A DNA stretch of 64,000 nucleotides from Apostichopus japonicus (GCF_037975245.1 NC_092574.1:15387713-15451712), one strand, 5' to 3'. Positions 1-14,478 are shown, counted from the stretch's first letter. A program made the numbers and translations. Notes: a model not told the origin generated them from the letters alone.

Positions 1-144
1 TAATCCTAGTTAAATCCATAAATCTCTCTCTTATTCGTGCTGATTTCCTATATATAGTTTTAATAGCTGGTACGGTATACATTTACAGTTGTATCCATCA
101 AGATATACTCAGATGTATATACTACGTATGTCATAATAACACGT

Positions 145-358
145 CTATAGATTGAGTATATGTGTTGAGTACACCACCATGTGACTTTTGACTATACCTA
201 CTCGTGACCCTGGCGGCCAGCGAGAGATGACCCCTGATGTATTGTAACCCACATATATCCTGTCCTTATCAATTTTCATTTTAATATTGTTTCCAGTTAG
301 ATTTGAATTATACATAAGATTAGTAGGAGGCGGATGACCTGTTAACCTAGATGTTACA
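145..358 (-). other. Open frame with acceptor-like start, unproven
   Basis: After TTTTATACTTTACAG (acceptor AG at 359-360) the minus strand is open in phase 1. It encodes VTSRLTGHPPPTNLMYNSNL and a further ~50 mixed residues to a TAG at 145. A possible donor GA|GTAGGT lies near 203. The PPP segment vaguely recalls an Ig-like domain, but no cysteine or tryptophan pair supports this. Confidence 0.12.
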
Positions 359-405
359 CTGTAAAGTATAAAAGTAATCGCTGAAAATGATAGATTTGAT
401 GACAT

Positions 406-2108
406 ATAGGTCAGTTATTGCCAATATGTAATAGTAAAAAATTAATAATTATAATAATAATAATAACACTGCTACTGTTGCTACTTATAGGAAGAAGAAG
501 AATATTTACAGGAACTCATAGTGAAGAAGGCCAAAGAAATAATTGTACAAATCTTTAAGAATTATCAGTAAAATCAACGTGAACGTGATCAATTACCGTA
601 TCGTTAAAACAAAACAAAAACACTACGAGCGTGACTTTGAGGATAGGGAGGCGGAGGCGTGGAGGAGGGAGGCGGGGAGGGGAGGCGGTAGGATGGTAAA
701 TGATACCGATGCAGCTGGAGGTCTTCAACCATTTCCATTGGTTGCTGTAATTCGAGCATATTGTATTCATAGCGTTTTCATCTCCTGGTGGGTGATATTA
801 TATATTATGCATACTGTAAAATTATGTCAAATCAACTTAATGCATGTAGTTCATGGGAGAACATTTGGCCCACTATGCATGGTAACTAATTGAATCCTTC
901 CCATATCATTAGGAAGAAAATTAAGCATTTTGGCCATCAAAAGCAATGCAAAACTGTGACAAAGTGGGAGGGGAGGGGGGTAAGCCACCCCCCCCGTCCC
1001 GTCTGCTTGCTCGATTTCTGCTAATGTCACTACAGATACTGCACATCCCCGGCCACTTGTAATTCTTTGTATGTTTATTTGGCTATCTTACTAAATATTC
1101 TTCACACGTATGATAATTTTTCTGACAAGGTCATTCTCTGCCTTCCTTTAGGGATATTTCTGTGTGTAGGCTTCAATGATTTTACTTACCAAAATTAAAT
1201 TGTATAAAACCAAACCGATGCCGAAACAACTTTTAAAATTGGCTGCGAAGATGCAAGATATCACGTTATAGCGTTCGGTTGTTCTACGCTCCGACCTGCT
1301 ACTATATAAAGTAAATGGAGTAGAATCTCAGTTACCGCGCCATCTTCCTGAATAAAATTCTACTTTTGTAAGCAAATTTTATTTTTCAGCAGAGATAAAA
1401 GAGCTAAAGTTAACCTTTGGTAAACGAGGAGTTCCATACCCCTACCCCTCACGACCCCCCCTCCCCTCGCTCGACTTCATTACACTTAGTTCTACTATAG
1501 CTGGCGTAGTCTTCGTTTGTTACTTATAATTGTTTGCATATCTCTTTAACCGTTCGCGAACCATTTCTGCTCTGGTAATCTATTACTTCCCTCCATATAA
1601 AGCTAGAATTTTCTAACATCATAGCAGTGGGTGTGTTCCCAAATAACACCGACAAATAACTTTATGATGATATTCCGACAAAATCATTAATGTAACCTAG
1701 TTTTATGTTCCGGTGATAAGATGATAAACAAGAAAAATAATAGACTATTACCAGACCACATACACAGAGTAAAATTCAAAAACAAAAACAAAGGGAAAAA
1801 ATTGTCGTTAATTGAATTTCCTAATAAAGACATGGTGATTGGTTTGCACATTTTCAATATTACGTAAAAAACTCAATCCCTATAATGAAGTAATAAACGT
1901 TTACTGGTTATAAGTGGCCACCTGCAAATTCTTGACTGACCCTATAACATCCGGGTACGCGGAGGTACGATTTACAATAGGAATGAAAAGTTCATATATA
2001 ATATCACGGACGTACTAAGCTTGTCAGGATATTTACTCAGTGACTCCGTCGACAGATTTTTACACTCAGTCTTGGGAAAAATTAGATCTAATTTATAGTT
2101 TAAATTTG
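406..2108. other. Intergenic, no gene recognised
   Basis: AT-rich sequence with a GGA/GGC-rich block at 648-690 and C-rich tracts near 990 and 1440-1470. Short frames here look like chance. Confidence 0.5.
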
Positions 2109-2260
2109 CCTCAAAATGCACCATATGACGTGTTCAAATTTATTTTCTCCCTGGGTAAGGTGCCCCATACCCCACTGGGAGTCGACGTCTAAACATTCCT
2201 CAAAATGCACCATATGACGTGTAAGCATCTTTTTCTCCCTGGGGAACTTGCCCCCCCCCC
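2109..2260. repeat. Tandem duplication of a GGATCCAG-family internal segment
   Basis: CCTCAAAATGCACCATATGA starts at 2109 and again at 2198 (89-bp period), each followed by TTTTCTCCCTGGG; the second unit is cut short by a C run. The segment matches the TGCACCATAT ... GGGAGTCG part of the elements at 10.6 and 30.2 kb. Confidence 0.7.
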
Positions 2261-2627
2261 ACACACACACAAGGGCCAAACCGCATCCAGCATTCTCCCC
2301 TGGTCCTTACATAAAGATTCATGCACGTATACCTAAAACCGTAGGGGAAATTGACGCCCCTGATAATATAGTTCCATAAAAAAAATTATATCCTAAATTA
2401 CGTTATATACTGTGGACAGATGATATCGGGCTGATACACCGATATTCAATATTGTTCTGTATATGACGATTCACCGTATTAAATATACACCGCAATGAGC
2501 ACGAATCGATAGAATTATTTATGTGACACTGTATATCACTGTCAATGTATCACATGGTCCCCATAAACCGATAACCAATACCGTATGTAGAGAAACGGTA
2601 TGCGATACTTATTTTATTTTATATTAC

Positions 2628-2651
2628 CTATATATATATATATATATATAA
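2628..2651. repeat. (TA)n microsatellite
   Basis: A short TA run in AT-rich DNA. Confidence 0.9.
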
Positions 2652-2660
2652 TTCATCATA

Positions 2661-5510
2661 AAGTCAACAAATAAGTGAAATATAAGCTCTCGTGAAAGTA
2701 TAAATAAATAAATTCTGTCAAAAATTCCATGACAGTTCAATTAACCTCAATAGGGTATATTTTATTCTCAGAAAAATGTAAATGTTGTAAATAGGGAAAG
2801 AGAAGAAACGCAAAAAAAAAATTAAATTAATAAATGTGATGTCAGGTGGGATGGAATGGGTGGTGGATATGGGTTCGACATTGATCGACACAAAAGCCTA
2901 TACTTGAAAAATATCACCAACTAAAATAGACATTCTGACGTCAATAAAGCATAAATATTCATGAGTTGGTCGAGCAGCTACACTCCTTAGGCCTCTAATG
3001 ACATTATGCAAACAGGTCTCACACACAGCCCCTCCCTTAGGATACCGCGGACGTGCATGTTATCCATATACCGAACGGATATTGTGTCTTATTAATATGA
3101 AGAAAATTGAGAGGTTTTTGTGGGGGGCAATTTCCAAGTCATTTTGTGGCATAATTATAACAGCCAGAAGTACCAAAATGTTTTTAAGAGTGAGCCTCAA
3201 AGCTGTTCGTATCAAATATCATGTTTATGCTATCACTATGGCAACATAGTGCATTTTCTGTAAAGAATTAGAATGCATGAAGTTCGTAATTTACACGTAT
3301 GAAATTCTACACGCGTTGTGTGAAAAGTATCACGTCTATCATATTTTAGTATTAGTGATTTCTTTCAAATTAAAAAAGGCCACTGTACCACATAAAGTAC
3401 CCCTTAATTAACTTCAATTTCCTTCTTTTTAATTAAATGGGAAAGAAAACACATGTTGGAGGCGCTCTTGATTCCCAATTTTAGCCTCACGGGCAACATT
3501 TAAGCCTCGGGGCTGTTAGATATGCCGATGGGGGGTATAGAAATAAGAAACATACGTTTGACTGAGGAAGAAAATTAATGTCGTAAAATTAGAATTATTT
3601 CTCATAGAATGATCGGAAGGTTACTCTCGTCCGTTGCCTTAACATGTTAGAGGTCATTCTAACGAGAAAAAAACATGTAAGCAAATAATATCAGCTAAAC
3701 ATATACACATGTGGCCGCATCACAATCAGTACGCCATTGACACTTACACACTTATAATGTATCAGCTGTTATGTCCTAAACATACCCACCGGAATCTTCC
3801 TGTTACACATACGAATATCTATAACACCTTAATTCGACTTCGATCCTCCTCCTTCGAACGGTTTATTTCATCCTCTTCAACATCCAAGCATACAAATGAA
3901 TGATGATGGTTACTAAAATATGCCAAAAACAGTCATTTCAGTATGTCTATTGAGGCACTATTTTAATGCTAAACATGTAATGCGGATGAATACCATATTC
4001 TCTAATTATGGTATTATGGTACGCTATACACGCTTGTATTTATAGCTTGTGTGATTTGAGCTTTAAATAGACACAAAGCCAGTCATTATCGTTAGCCTTT
4101 ATTACAGAGATTGTTTTTATGGGACGATGAGAGAACTGACAAATTTATAAGACGGCAAAGGAGACACCGACTCCAGCTCACCCCACCATGTACCCAAATC
4201 ACTATAAGGACATGATGGAACACCGCCAGAAGTTCCAATTTTCCCTTGTCTGTATATAATGTGATTAATAATATACACACAATAAGTGTCTGGGAGACGA
4301 ACTGTTCTACTTTGAATGGAACTAAATTTTCTCAAGTATAAGTCTCATTTGGTGAGAGAATGAATCTATAGGAGACAGACTTAGTTTGACCAATCGTAGG
4401 CTGACTATTGCTTGGAGCAATACCCGTTATAGGATTGGAAAATTGTCGGAAATTGCCCAATTTAACGTAAATATCTGCTTTCAACAACGTCACATTATGT
4501 CTTCACCTAGCTTCGCATATTGGAACAATACCTCATCGAAGTCGGTTATAAATATTTCTTTAAGACAACTATCTATCTATACGCTATAAGTTACACTGGG
4601 TAACAATTAATACTGACATAGCAGCACGCGTCTACTTTACATACACGAATCGGGTTAGAATTTTAAGTATCGGCAATTATTATATGAATTCCTGAAACTT
4701 AATGAAAATGAATATGAGAGGCGGTAGATTATTGTGGGCTTGGTCTGCCCATCTGCTATTTAGGTATGAAAGGTCTTCAGTATTCCCCAATCCGTTTGTT
4801 TTCAAAACTTAAACTAAAGCTAAAAGAAAAATTTCAAACTTGCTAAAGGTGATATTTTCAGAGAAAATGATTAACACATTTGATTCCATTCTTAGCATTT
4901 CATTGGTCATGGCCTTATCATATAGTCCTCATGCAAACATCGAATAAGACATTTCCCAAATGTTGTAACTTTAACATCATTGTTGAAGCTTATAATTCGA
5001 CGAAATTCAAGCTAATGAAGAACATTGTGATGGGAATTTAAGATAGCATCTAGAAATTTATAATTATTACTCGGTTAGAGATTATCATAACAACATGACA
5101 AGATATTGTTCTTTTGTTTTGTCTTATTTTTTCAGCTTTGTTAGTACTTAAAGTACTTCCTGCATATGTGTATTTATATATTAACTAATGTTTGTATATT
5201 TTGTTTCAGTAACCGAACTCCGTAAGAAATGACTAAAAGAGACCCCCAAAAAATATGTTATCTTTCTCGTCTTCAACCTTTATCGTCGTCAACTTTACTC
5301 CAGAAGAGATCAACTTCAATTAATTTTCTTCTTTGCTAACTATTTTACTTTCGTTTTGCACGATTCGAGTCAATAGTTTGTTTCTGGGAATAGAATAATA
5401 GAAATAATGACTTAATTGATTTGTTTCTGACCTTGAGAGTTATGTTCTATTTTGGTCCTATTGTTGTCAGGAGTATTAATGATGTTTAATTACATTGTTC
5501 TGGGCTCGAG
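2661..5510. other. Intergenic, no gene recognised
   Basis: AT-rich single-copy-looking sequence. Frames at 2998-3249, 3709-3903 and 4092-4589 are short, overlap each other and have no recognisable domain. Confidence 0.5.
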
Positions 5511-5830
5511 TCAATGACTTGCACTTCTTGTCACACAAGAGTCATATACTTTTGTAAGTTGTGACTTGGAGATGACTTGAGATATATTGTTTTCTGACTT
5601 GACTTGACTTGACGATTAAACCAAATGACTTGGGGACTTCACTCGACTTGAGAAGATTTGACTTGTGACTTGACGTGACTTGACTTACGGTAAAGCCATT
5701 GACCTGTGACTTGACTTGCGTGAAACCAAGTGGGCACGTGATTTGACACGACTCAACTTAAGAACAATTGACTTGTGATTTGAAATTACTCGGCTTGAGA
5801 ACAATTGTGGGTTGACTAAATTGACAAAAA
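5511..5830. repeat. Degenerate GACTTG-rich minisatellite
   Basis: More than a dozen GACTTG words, including GACTTGACTTGACTTGACG near 5597-5615, in an otherwise diverged 300-bp stretch. Confidence 0.8.
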
Positions 5831-6445
5831 TGACTTGTTGATAATGCTGTTTATTTCAAAAATTGTCTTGCATTTAGTTCCTTATACTGACTCTCATATG
5901 AGTGAAACCGAGTCATGGACTCGGAGAATCATACTTATGATTGAAAGCGACTTCTACATTTCAAAAGAAATTGACATTAGGTTCGAACATGTTTTCCAAG
6001 AAGTCTAATGAACAGGATTTCTTCTAAGTCAACCATTTCCCGGCTAGACAAGTTTTTGCCTTTCCGTTTTTAAGCGTGTCACATTTACCACAATTTCAAT
6101 GCGTTGCACATTTTCAATCTACATTAAGAAGACAGGAAATGTTACTACGTTTTATGTTGTTGCAACAATTGCATTGTTATAATGAACGTGGATAACTTTG
6201 AATCAAAATGCCGTATACGAGGGAGGAAGGGAGGGTGTGGAGGAGGAGGGGCCAGGGAGAAGGCAGATGGAGGTGATCGGCATATGGAGCAATGGCATCG
6301 AGAACCATTCAAGTTGGCCATCCGGTATACAGTTATTTCACTGGTCCAGTATTCATTTGTCCTTTAAGTATAGTACTTAATTAAGAATTACAAAAATAAC
6401 AATTCGATCAAGAATGACCATTCACTTTGTGCCTCTTTTCTCTTG

Positions 6446-6514
<69 letters not shown>

Positions 6515-6531
6515 GATATATATATATATAT

Positions 6532-6580
<49 letters not shown>
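6446..6580. repeat. (TA)n microsatellite
   Basis: About 130 bp of TA with GTATATGTG and GATATATA interruptions. It yields spurious poly-Ile/Tyr frames on both strands. Confidence 0.97.
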
Positions 6581-6584
<4 letters not shown>

Positions 6585-9500
6585 GTACAATCATATAGTC
6601 AGTCCGTATGTACTACACATATTCTAACATTAACATTTCTGGTACTCGTACCGTACTATTCCTAGTGAATGTGTACTCAAACTCGTTCTCGGTGCATTGT
6701 GTTCATCTAGTATTAAATACAAGTACAATATTATGCAACCGTACTCATTTTGCGGAAGGGAGCCTTGTTACTGACACCAAGGGGGAATGACACTGGTTAT
6801 CTTACACATGTTATTGCACTATAGTAGAGCCATTTTAAAAACGGCTATCTTAACAACAGGTAATTTTCGAAGTGGAACAGGATAAACCATACTATCCCCA
6901 CCCTCCTTCCCTTCCCTCGCCGCCCCACTCCTCCCACTCCCCATTTTAATGTTATTGTTATTACCCCCCCCCCCTGCCCCCATTTTAATATTATTGTTAC
7001 TTTTACTTTTACGTCGTTTGATCTGGATTCTTTTTTCTTCTTTTTTTTTTCAAACCGGCACTACACCGGTAAAGGGAAAGCCATGAAGTGTTTAGCGGAA
7101 CTTAGCGAATGACCCTTGAACAATGGACTTAACAAATCGATTATCTACATGACTTCTTATGCAATCTAATCTAAGATTAATATGCAAACTACATTTCACT
7201 TCTTCTCTGAGTTTCCTATCTAGATAGTAAATGGTCTTGCTTTGTTACTTAACTAATTAATTTCCTGTTTTGTGATGGGATGCAACTCGCTGGAGTTGAA
7301 TAAACTCTTGCAGAAGAAATTTTAAAGGAACACATCAGAATTTTGTCTTCCAGCCTCCTCTAAAAATTAGTTTTCTAGTTGAGTAGGAGGGGAAGAGGTG
7401 TGGAAGGGGGAGAGATGGGGGCGGGGGCTGGGATGGTGCGAAGAGTTGTGAAGATGATAAGCTTAATTAAGCGTAATCAAAGAGTTTCAAAAACACAGTT
7501 TTGTTCACTCCAAAGTTATAGTTTTGCTCTATAATTTCATGACATTGTACGGGGTATTGCTTTAAAGACTCTCCCCAAGCCTATTTCTTTTCCCACAAAA
7601 AAACAAAATACTTATTGTCGGATGGATTTAATTTGAATAAATATCTATGTTGGACGTCCATCTCCGGAAAACCTCCTTAGCTTGTTTACTCCAATTAGAA
7701 TCGCCCGAAGCTTATAGGTATTCACACGGTAATCAAGTTGTTTGTTATACATAGACAAAACTCAATTTCATGAGTTTATTGTTTTATCTATTAGACTTGG
7801 CGTCTTTACTAATCGACGAATCCTATTATTTATTTATTCGGCCATAGTTTACTAAAACACTTCTGACATATTAAACAAGTTATGCTATTTTATATGTCCA
7901 AGTTATGATTTGTTTCATCTTCCTGACTTTTATTAGTAGTTAAATTGTGATGGGGACTAGGAACTCATTTGATGAGGGAGTAGAAGACGAGAGGGGCAAT
8001 GGAGGGTGTAGAAAATGCTCGTACAGCCATGATTATAATTGAACCATTACCTGTTTACCTCAAGGACCGAACCCCGGGAAGTACAGATAAAGTGACACAG
8101 AGTATATATGAGACTAGGGAGGAGGTTCGAAAGGAATTATCAAACGCCTACTATTAAGGAGAACAAACATCCTCCCCACCCCACCCCACCCCACCCAGAT
8201 TATCTTTCAACTTTTCGACAGGAATGTAAATTAGTTGCAACAAAAAGGTGTACCCGCCTACCCAGTCCTTTCATCTTTTTGTTGTCAATTACTGGGTTGT
8301 GTTTCCAGTCACTTTGATCGTTGATATTCCATTTTCCGAAGAGCAATATCGCAACATTATGAAGCTGGTATTGAACCTTGCCCTATATATTTATATTTTA
8401 TATGTAAAGGGGTGTCAACGTAAACAAGCTCTGCAGAGCTTCTTGTTGGCACTCCTCAATCTCTTGTTCTCTTGTACATTTACCCACGTCTATTGTCATA
8501 ATTGCATACTTTAATACAAGAGATTGAAATAAAGTCTTATGAATTGAATTAAATTGATATACTTTATATATATATTACTTGTGATAATGATCATGTTATA
8601 AACATCAGGGGGAAACCCCCAAGAACGGCCAATAACGAACCAATACTCAAATCAAACTGATTTGTGACATTTGACTAAAGTATACAATATCAACAAAGTA
8701 CAACCAGCAATAAAATACCAGTGCAAAGTACTTTTCGTGTTGGGTAAATACATCAAGGGGTGATGTTTTCTGACGAGGAAGACTATTACGTTGATTACAA
8801 TCGGACATTCTACCGATCATGGCGAGTGTTCATAGATAAAATTGATTGAGATGAAATGACGGTTACTTTAACGATCAATTAAACGTACTTGTTCTTCTTA
8901 AGTTATTGTTACGAATTTTATAGCTGCCCTGATCATATCCAATATTTCTGTTTAGTGTGAATCAAAAATAAAATATCTCGCGTGAGAGAGAGACTGAGTA
9001 GTATAGCCGATACGGTTAACGTCACAAGGTTAGTGAAGTTTACAGGCATAAATAAATGGTGTTATCCTTGAATTTGCATCCAAACCTATCCAGCTCATCT
9101 CACTGCACCGGCATCCACCTGCCAAATATATAGTATGAAATTTACTAAACAGCCACTGGTACTCTCGATAATGTAAACCTTACCATATATAAATAACGTT
9201 CTTAGTGTTACAATTTATGGACAATGCAAGAGGTAAAACATCCTTCATATAGAGTATATGTATGTATATTTCTAGCTGACTTAGTGTGCGTTCATCACCC
9301 CCCCCCCCCCCCCCGTGTGCGTTGCTTTACAAAGTTACTTACAAAAAAACATTGACATACAGCAGATTTGCGGATTAAAATTGTCCTTTAAATAATCGGA
9401 TATATTTCCTGAGGTATAGATATTAGGGATTACAGAGAGATTATGAAAACGATGTCATCGGAATTTAGTCTATAAATCCTTCGTTAGTTATCTGTCCATG

Positions 9501-9669
9501 ACATGTACTAATTATGACGTCATAATTTAATTGATTTTTATTTATTGCTTTCACTGTTTTCTATGGATATTATATATGGCAGCATGTACAGAGATGTTGT
9601 AGCAAGAATGACGTACTAGTGAGACTCAATATAATACAATATGGAACCTGTTGGCATCTGTATTTTTTA

Positions 9670-9880
9670 ACCGGCAAGAGAGGAGCAACAAAAACGAGAG
9701 GTGTGCGAGGGGCAAGAGAGACGAGAGGGATGAGAGGGGCTACTCGGAGGAGAGGACGGGGAAGGAGAGAGGGACGATAGGGGGAAGGCGAGATGGGGAG
9801 ATGGAGGGATTTGAGTGTGTACGATAGAGGTGAGAGGGCGAGAGTAGAGATGTAGGGATTTGAGTGTGTACGATATGTGT
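9670..9880. repeat. Purine-rich GA/GGGA tract with internal duplication
   Basis: About 200 bp of purine-rich sequence on the plus strand. AGGGATTTGAGTGTGTACGA occurs twice, near 9802 and 9854. The minus-strand Pro/Ser-rich frame over it is an artefact. Confidence 0.85.
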
Positions 9881-10617
9881 ATATAGAAGTCCAGGCGAGT
9901 GATCATGTTATCTTCCCACTTTTGAACTTGTTGATCGAATTACCCGTCTTAATATCGTTAAGACCGACACAACTCAGCAATAACATGATTATTTAACCCC
10001 ACCCCCTTATGAACAACGTTTTGGTAGAAGACAAATATGTTACAAATGGTCATTTCCATCTCCTAATTTTCAACAAATAAAGTACAGAAAAGTGCACGGT
10101 TCACGCAGGAAATACATCTGCTTAAAACTCCATAAAAACCAATAACCGTTATGTCAAACTAGTCCGGGGGATCGGCATAGTGTAAGGACAGCTGGTTGTA
10201 TTCTAGTCCTACAATAATACAACAATGTTTCACTTCCCACCCGGATTCTCTGAAAAACATTTGTAGTTCAATGTACTTTCATAATACAGACACGCTGGGG
10301 ATACTAGCTTCTAAGTTCTACTCCATCCAATACTTTCAAATCAGCGGAAACTAACAGCAGACCGTAAGTTTCTATATAGCAAAGATCATGAATGTAACTT
10401 CCGTCCCAGTTCTAATATGCAAGGTAAGGTAAATAAATACCTAGTTACAATTGTCATCAAGGTGTTTGATATATAGACCGAGAGTTATTGTTTCTACTTG
10501 TTTCAGAAATGAGTCACAGTTTCGTTAAGCTGAAGTAACGGCTATGTGCAACACTTTACATTTTGTTCTCCTCAGATGTATTTGAACGTTGAGAAATGTT
10601 GTACGCTTTAAATACGT

Positions 10618-10903
10618 CAGGCAAATATGTTAGTGGGTGGTATGTACCCCCCTCCCCCCCCCCGCCAATTGTCTACCCGAAACACACACACACACAAAGA
10701 GAGAAAAAAAGTATATAGCTTCTTGTCACAACCTTGCGTGTAGACCTAATGATAGGGTAAATATGCCTCAGTATGCACCATATTACCTATTGCATGTCGT
10801 TTTATTCTGGGGGAAGACACCCCGACTACCTTACATGGGAGTCGGATTCAACGACACACCCCTCCCCGCCCCCCTCTTTTCTAAAATCCTAGATCCGCCC
10901 TTG
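10618..10903. mobile_element. GGATCCAG-family short TIR element (copy at 10.6 kb)
   Basis: The right end inverted is CAAGGGCGGATCTAGGATTT; the left end is eroded (CAGGCAAATATG). Shared internal blocks are ACAACCTTGCGTGTAGACCT, TATGCACCATATTACC and GGGAGTCGGATTCAACGAC. C-rich tracts lie just inside both ends. Confidence 0.65.
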
Positions 10904-13800
10904 TAAGTCCAGTTATTTTTTTCAAAGTTAACATGCACCATCTCTTATACCCCTCCTTCTCCTCCGACATTATAATATGCTACAAAGATTCACTTTCATT
11001 TACTTGGCACAATCAGAACATTTATACTCGATTGGAAAATTGTCTCATTTTGACCTTTCTCTCTCAAGTATCTGGCAATCATTTGCGTTGTAATGTCGAC
11101 ATCAAGACTAAAGTACAGTCAGAAAGTTTAACATGTGTATACATATACCGGAAGCAATATTAACGAGCTTTTAAGTAAAAACAACAACTCTATTTGCCTT
11201 GTACCATGGTTTAATCTGAGAACGACCAGACAATATAACTGGTTATAATCACCATCAATTTACACGAGATACATTCAAGCATTGTTATGACGTATTCCTT
11301 TCTTTTGCTCCTTTAATTTTTCTTATGCTGAAAAAAGTAGGTAAAAATAGTCTCGCGAATTCTATCGCTGGTGTCCCCATATAGTAGACTGTAACAAGAA
11401 GCGTGAACCGGAGTGAATGGAGGACATGACGGTGGGGAAGGGGGGGGGAAGTAGACGGCCCTTTTTAATGTACTAACTAATAGGGACTTGGCCACCTAGC
11501 TAACTGTGTGGCTCCATTGCGGACCAACAATGGTCAACTAGACGAAGATAAGTAGTAAATAATCCAAACACTATTCTGATTTATCAACCTGGTTCCCTTG
11601 GCAACACCCGGAGGCACATTTATGAAGATATTTCAGGGTACTTCCCTCTTTCTGAAATGTATACCACGGCAAGTCTTGAAAATTATCTGAAAGTATTGCA
11701 GGTTTGACTGGCTTCGCTTCCTAGACCATTGCAGAGGTTTACCCTTGATCAGCCAGGCATGCACGTTCAAGGACTGTGTACCCTACCCCGTTGCAAGTAC
11801 CCCTCTGAAGCCTTCAGTAATGTTAGCACTCCGGTCAACGTCCTTGGCGGAACAAATTACTCCCGGAGGCTTCCAACCCCCGCCTTCAAGAGAGATGCTT
11901 ATCTACACCTATGACTGTAACCATTTCCTTTGTTTTTCACATACCAATTATAACAAAATTATTTTACATAGCCCACACAAAATTGTACATCCTGAGCTAA
12001 GCTTTAAATGTTATCAGTATTGCCCCCAAATATGTTAGAAATTCAGATAAAGTGGTCACCTATGATCACATTTTTAATAAGAAGTTTACTGTATGGTTCT
12101 CCACACTAAGCCATTTTAACTGTCTAATTCGACACTTCTGAATGTCCTTGAAAGAAAAAAGCAAAAGAATCAAACCCGCCAGAAATTTATACCTTTGAAA
12201 ACTTGTAGCAATTTTCAGCGTGCTATAATTTGAGTAGCCAATAGGGATAACCATTACATGAAGTATTAAGTAGAAGTATTTCCCCTCCCTCCCTCCCTAC
12301 CCCCCCCCCCCGCAATAACAAAATTCTATAAATTCAGATAATGGTCACTGTTGCGCAGATTTCAACAAGCGTTTACTACATGTCACCCTCAAAGGCACTT
12401 TTTCCCCCTCACTGAGACATTTAAAATATTTAATTAAAACATGCCTCAATTTCTGTGTATCATATGGAGAGTCAGAAAAACACGAAAAGTACTTTGGAAA
12501 TATGTTAGCAACTGTTCAGCAAACTAATATTTGGTGCTTAAGATTTGATGACCACTAAAAGAACTCTTAAACTGTATATGGCATATGGGTGATCGAGGGG
12601 GAAATAAATTCATGGTCATACTGAATGAAGCGTATGTCGATCGACGATGAAGAGACACTTCGTTATCTAAAAAAAAAAAAAAAAATCAATTCCAATATTG
12701 ATCTGCAATGAGTAATGTATTCATGGTTATCATCCTACCTCAGTCTGGTCTACTTACATGAAGAGTGCCCTATTTTAATCCCACGGCTTTAGTTGGTTTC
12801 CTCGGAGGCCGAATTCAAACTGAACCCTTAATTCTTGACGATGACGGACACTTCCCAATATCTGTCGTCGCTTCATCTAGATACAATCTGATCATGTGGG
12901 AATTGTTTCCACGTATATTAAAGCTATAAATTTGCCACACAACATAACAACCGTTGGTTCATTCCTATAGCAATCAACAGCAAAACAGATATCAAAAGAA
13001 AATTAGGGGAAAAAAAAGATGGGCTTATTGAAGTTTAATGACGTCACTTCCGTTAATGACCTTAGCTTACTTAGTAAATTGGATTTTCTTCTTATTTAAA
13101 ACTTCCGTTTTGAAGGTTCATGACAAAGGACACAAAAAGACTGCAATATTTTGGGGATCACAGTGAAATCACAAACAAAGATGAAAAAATAGACTATATC
13201 CCCACAAATAGCCCACATTCACCCTACTAAGAAAGCATCCCCCCCCCCCAATCACACACACTACTACCAAACTATAAGGAGAAAATGAACATGAAATTTT
13301 GTTTGAAAAAAGTAAACATTTTAAAAGAAATATTTACAGGAAACAAAGATATTTGTTGAATTGTTTAATACATTGACTTGATAAGTAAATCAATTTTTGA
13401 TAATCTGGTGAAATCGATTGAATAAAAACGAGAGAGTTGTTAATAATGGCATATCAAAAAATGGGAACCTCATGGATTTTTTCTAGTCTACTGAATTTCT
13501 TATACTATATGCCATCGTAAGCTAAGTCGAGTTTGTTCCACAAGATAATCCATTGTGATATATGTTTATTTATCAAACTAAGTTACATAACATGCGGTTT
13601 TCACCTAACTAACAGCCATTTCCGAATAAATTAAATAATTAAATTTCGGCAATTAATTTGTGTCAGCAAAATAATATATGATAACGGTCAATACCAAACC
13701 TCGGCATGTAAATAGGCCAACAGGAAAAAAAATAGATAATTGATTTCAGGTAGGTTAACAGGTTAATATATAGTGTTTAATGGAACTGATGTGTGTACAC
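10904..13800. other. Intergenic, no gene recognised
   Basis: Includes a G run near 11440, a C run near 12300 and a 15-base A run near 12670. The frames at 11729-12038 are short, overlapping and without domains. Confidence 0.5.
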
Positions 13801-13866
13801 TTAGCGGTGAGGTAGGGCAGGGGGAGGGGTGGGAATGTTGTGGGATGTGGTGGGGGTGGGGTGTAG
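13801..13866 (+). other. G-rich tract with quadruplex potential
   Basis: Many runs of three or more G within about 65 bp (GGGGGAGGGGTGGG, then GTGGGGGTGGGG). It fits the G3+N1-7 quadruplex pattern. Confidence 0.6.
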
Positions 13867-14217
13867 ATTGGTTAAAGTGGCAGTGAATATGCTCTATAAG
13901 CTACTAAGTTCTTAAGTGGTTTGATCAATGAATAAATTATTATTTTCGTATATACTTCATCTCTGATGACTCAGCTGGTAACGATTAAGAGTCAGAAGAA
14001 AATTGTTACACCCCTCTTAAAAAATAAATTAATAACATTTCGCTATTCATGTGGCATGGTAAAATTTCATAAGACTCTGAAGATTGCCGACGACCAGGTA
14101 TTTGCGGTATTTAACCGTAAGATTAACAGCAGGAAAATGGATTTATAGACAAACCAATGATGCCGGTGAAGGGAGACCCACAGGAAATCAGATAACTATA
14201 TAGTAAGAAACGGCATT

Positions 14218-14218
<1 letters not shown>

Positions 14219-14256
<38 letters not shown>
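14219..14256. repeat. (TA)n microsatellite
   Basis: A pure TA run of about 37 bp. Confidence 0.95.
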
Positions 14257-14258
<2 letters not shown>

Positions 14259-14384
14259 ATAAATAAAATTAAATAGTTAAATTTAGACTGTTGTAGTGGG
14301 AAGAGGTAGATTGGAACACATGATCTTCTCACCCGGGAAATCACTTCCGTTCGACGAATGAGGGTGGTACTATAAAAAAAATTA

Positions 14385-14406
14385 ATAATAATAATAATAT
14401 GTTAAT

Positions 14407-14476
<70 letters not shown>
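14385..14476. repeat. (AAT)n then (TA)n microsatellite
   Basis: A short AAT run is followed by TA repeats with ATACATATA interruptions. Confidence 0.93.

Positions 14477-14478
<2 letters not shown>

Larger units (their letters stand above)
5831..10617. other. Intergenic, repeats only
   Basis: Besides the (TA)n at 6446 and the purine tract at 9670, it holds C-rich blocks at 6895-6985 (with CCCCATTTTAAT twice), a G-rich block at 7385-7435 and a 17-base C run at 9298-9314. No gene was recognised. Confidence 0.5.

Noticed and set aside
6408-6627. Open frames on both strands coding Ile-Tyr repeats
   Set aside because: Pure translation of a (TA)n microsatellite. The same applies to the frames at 20175-20813 and 14123-14344.
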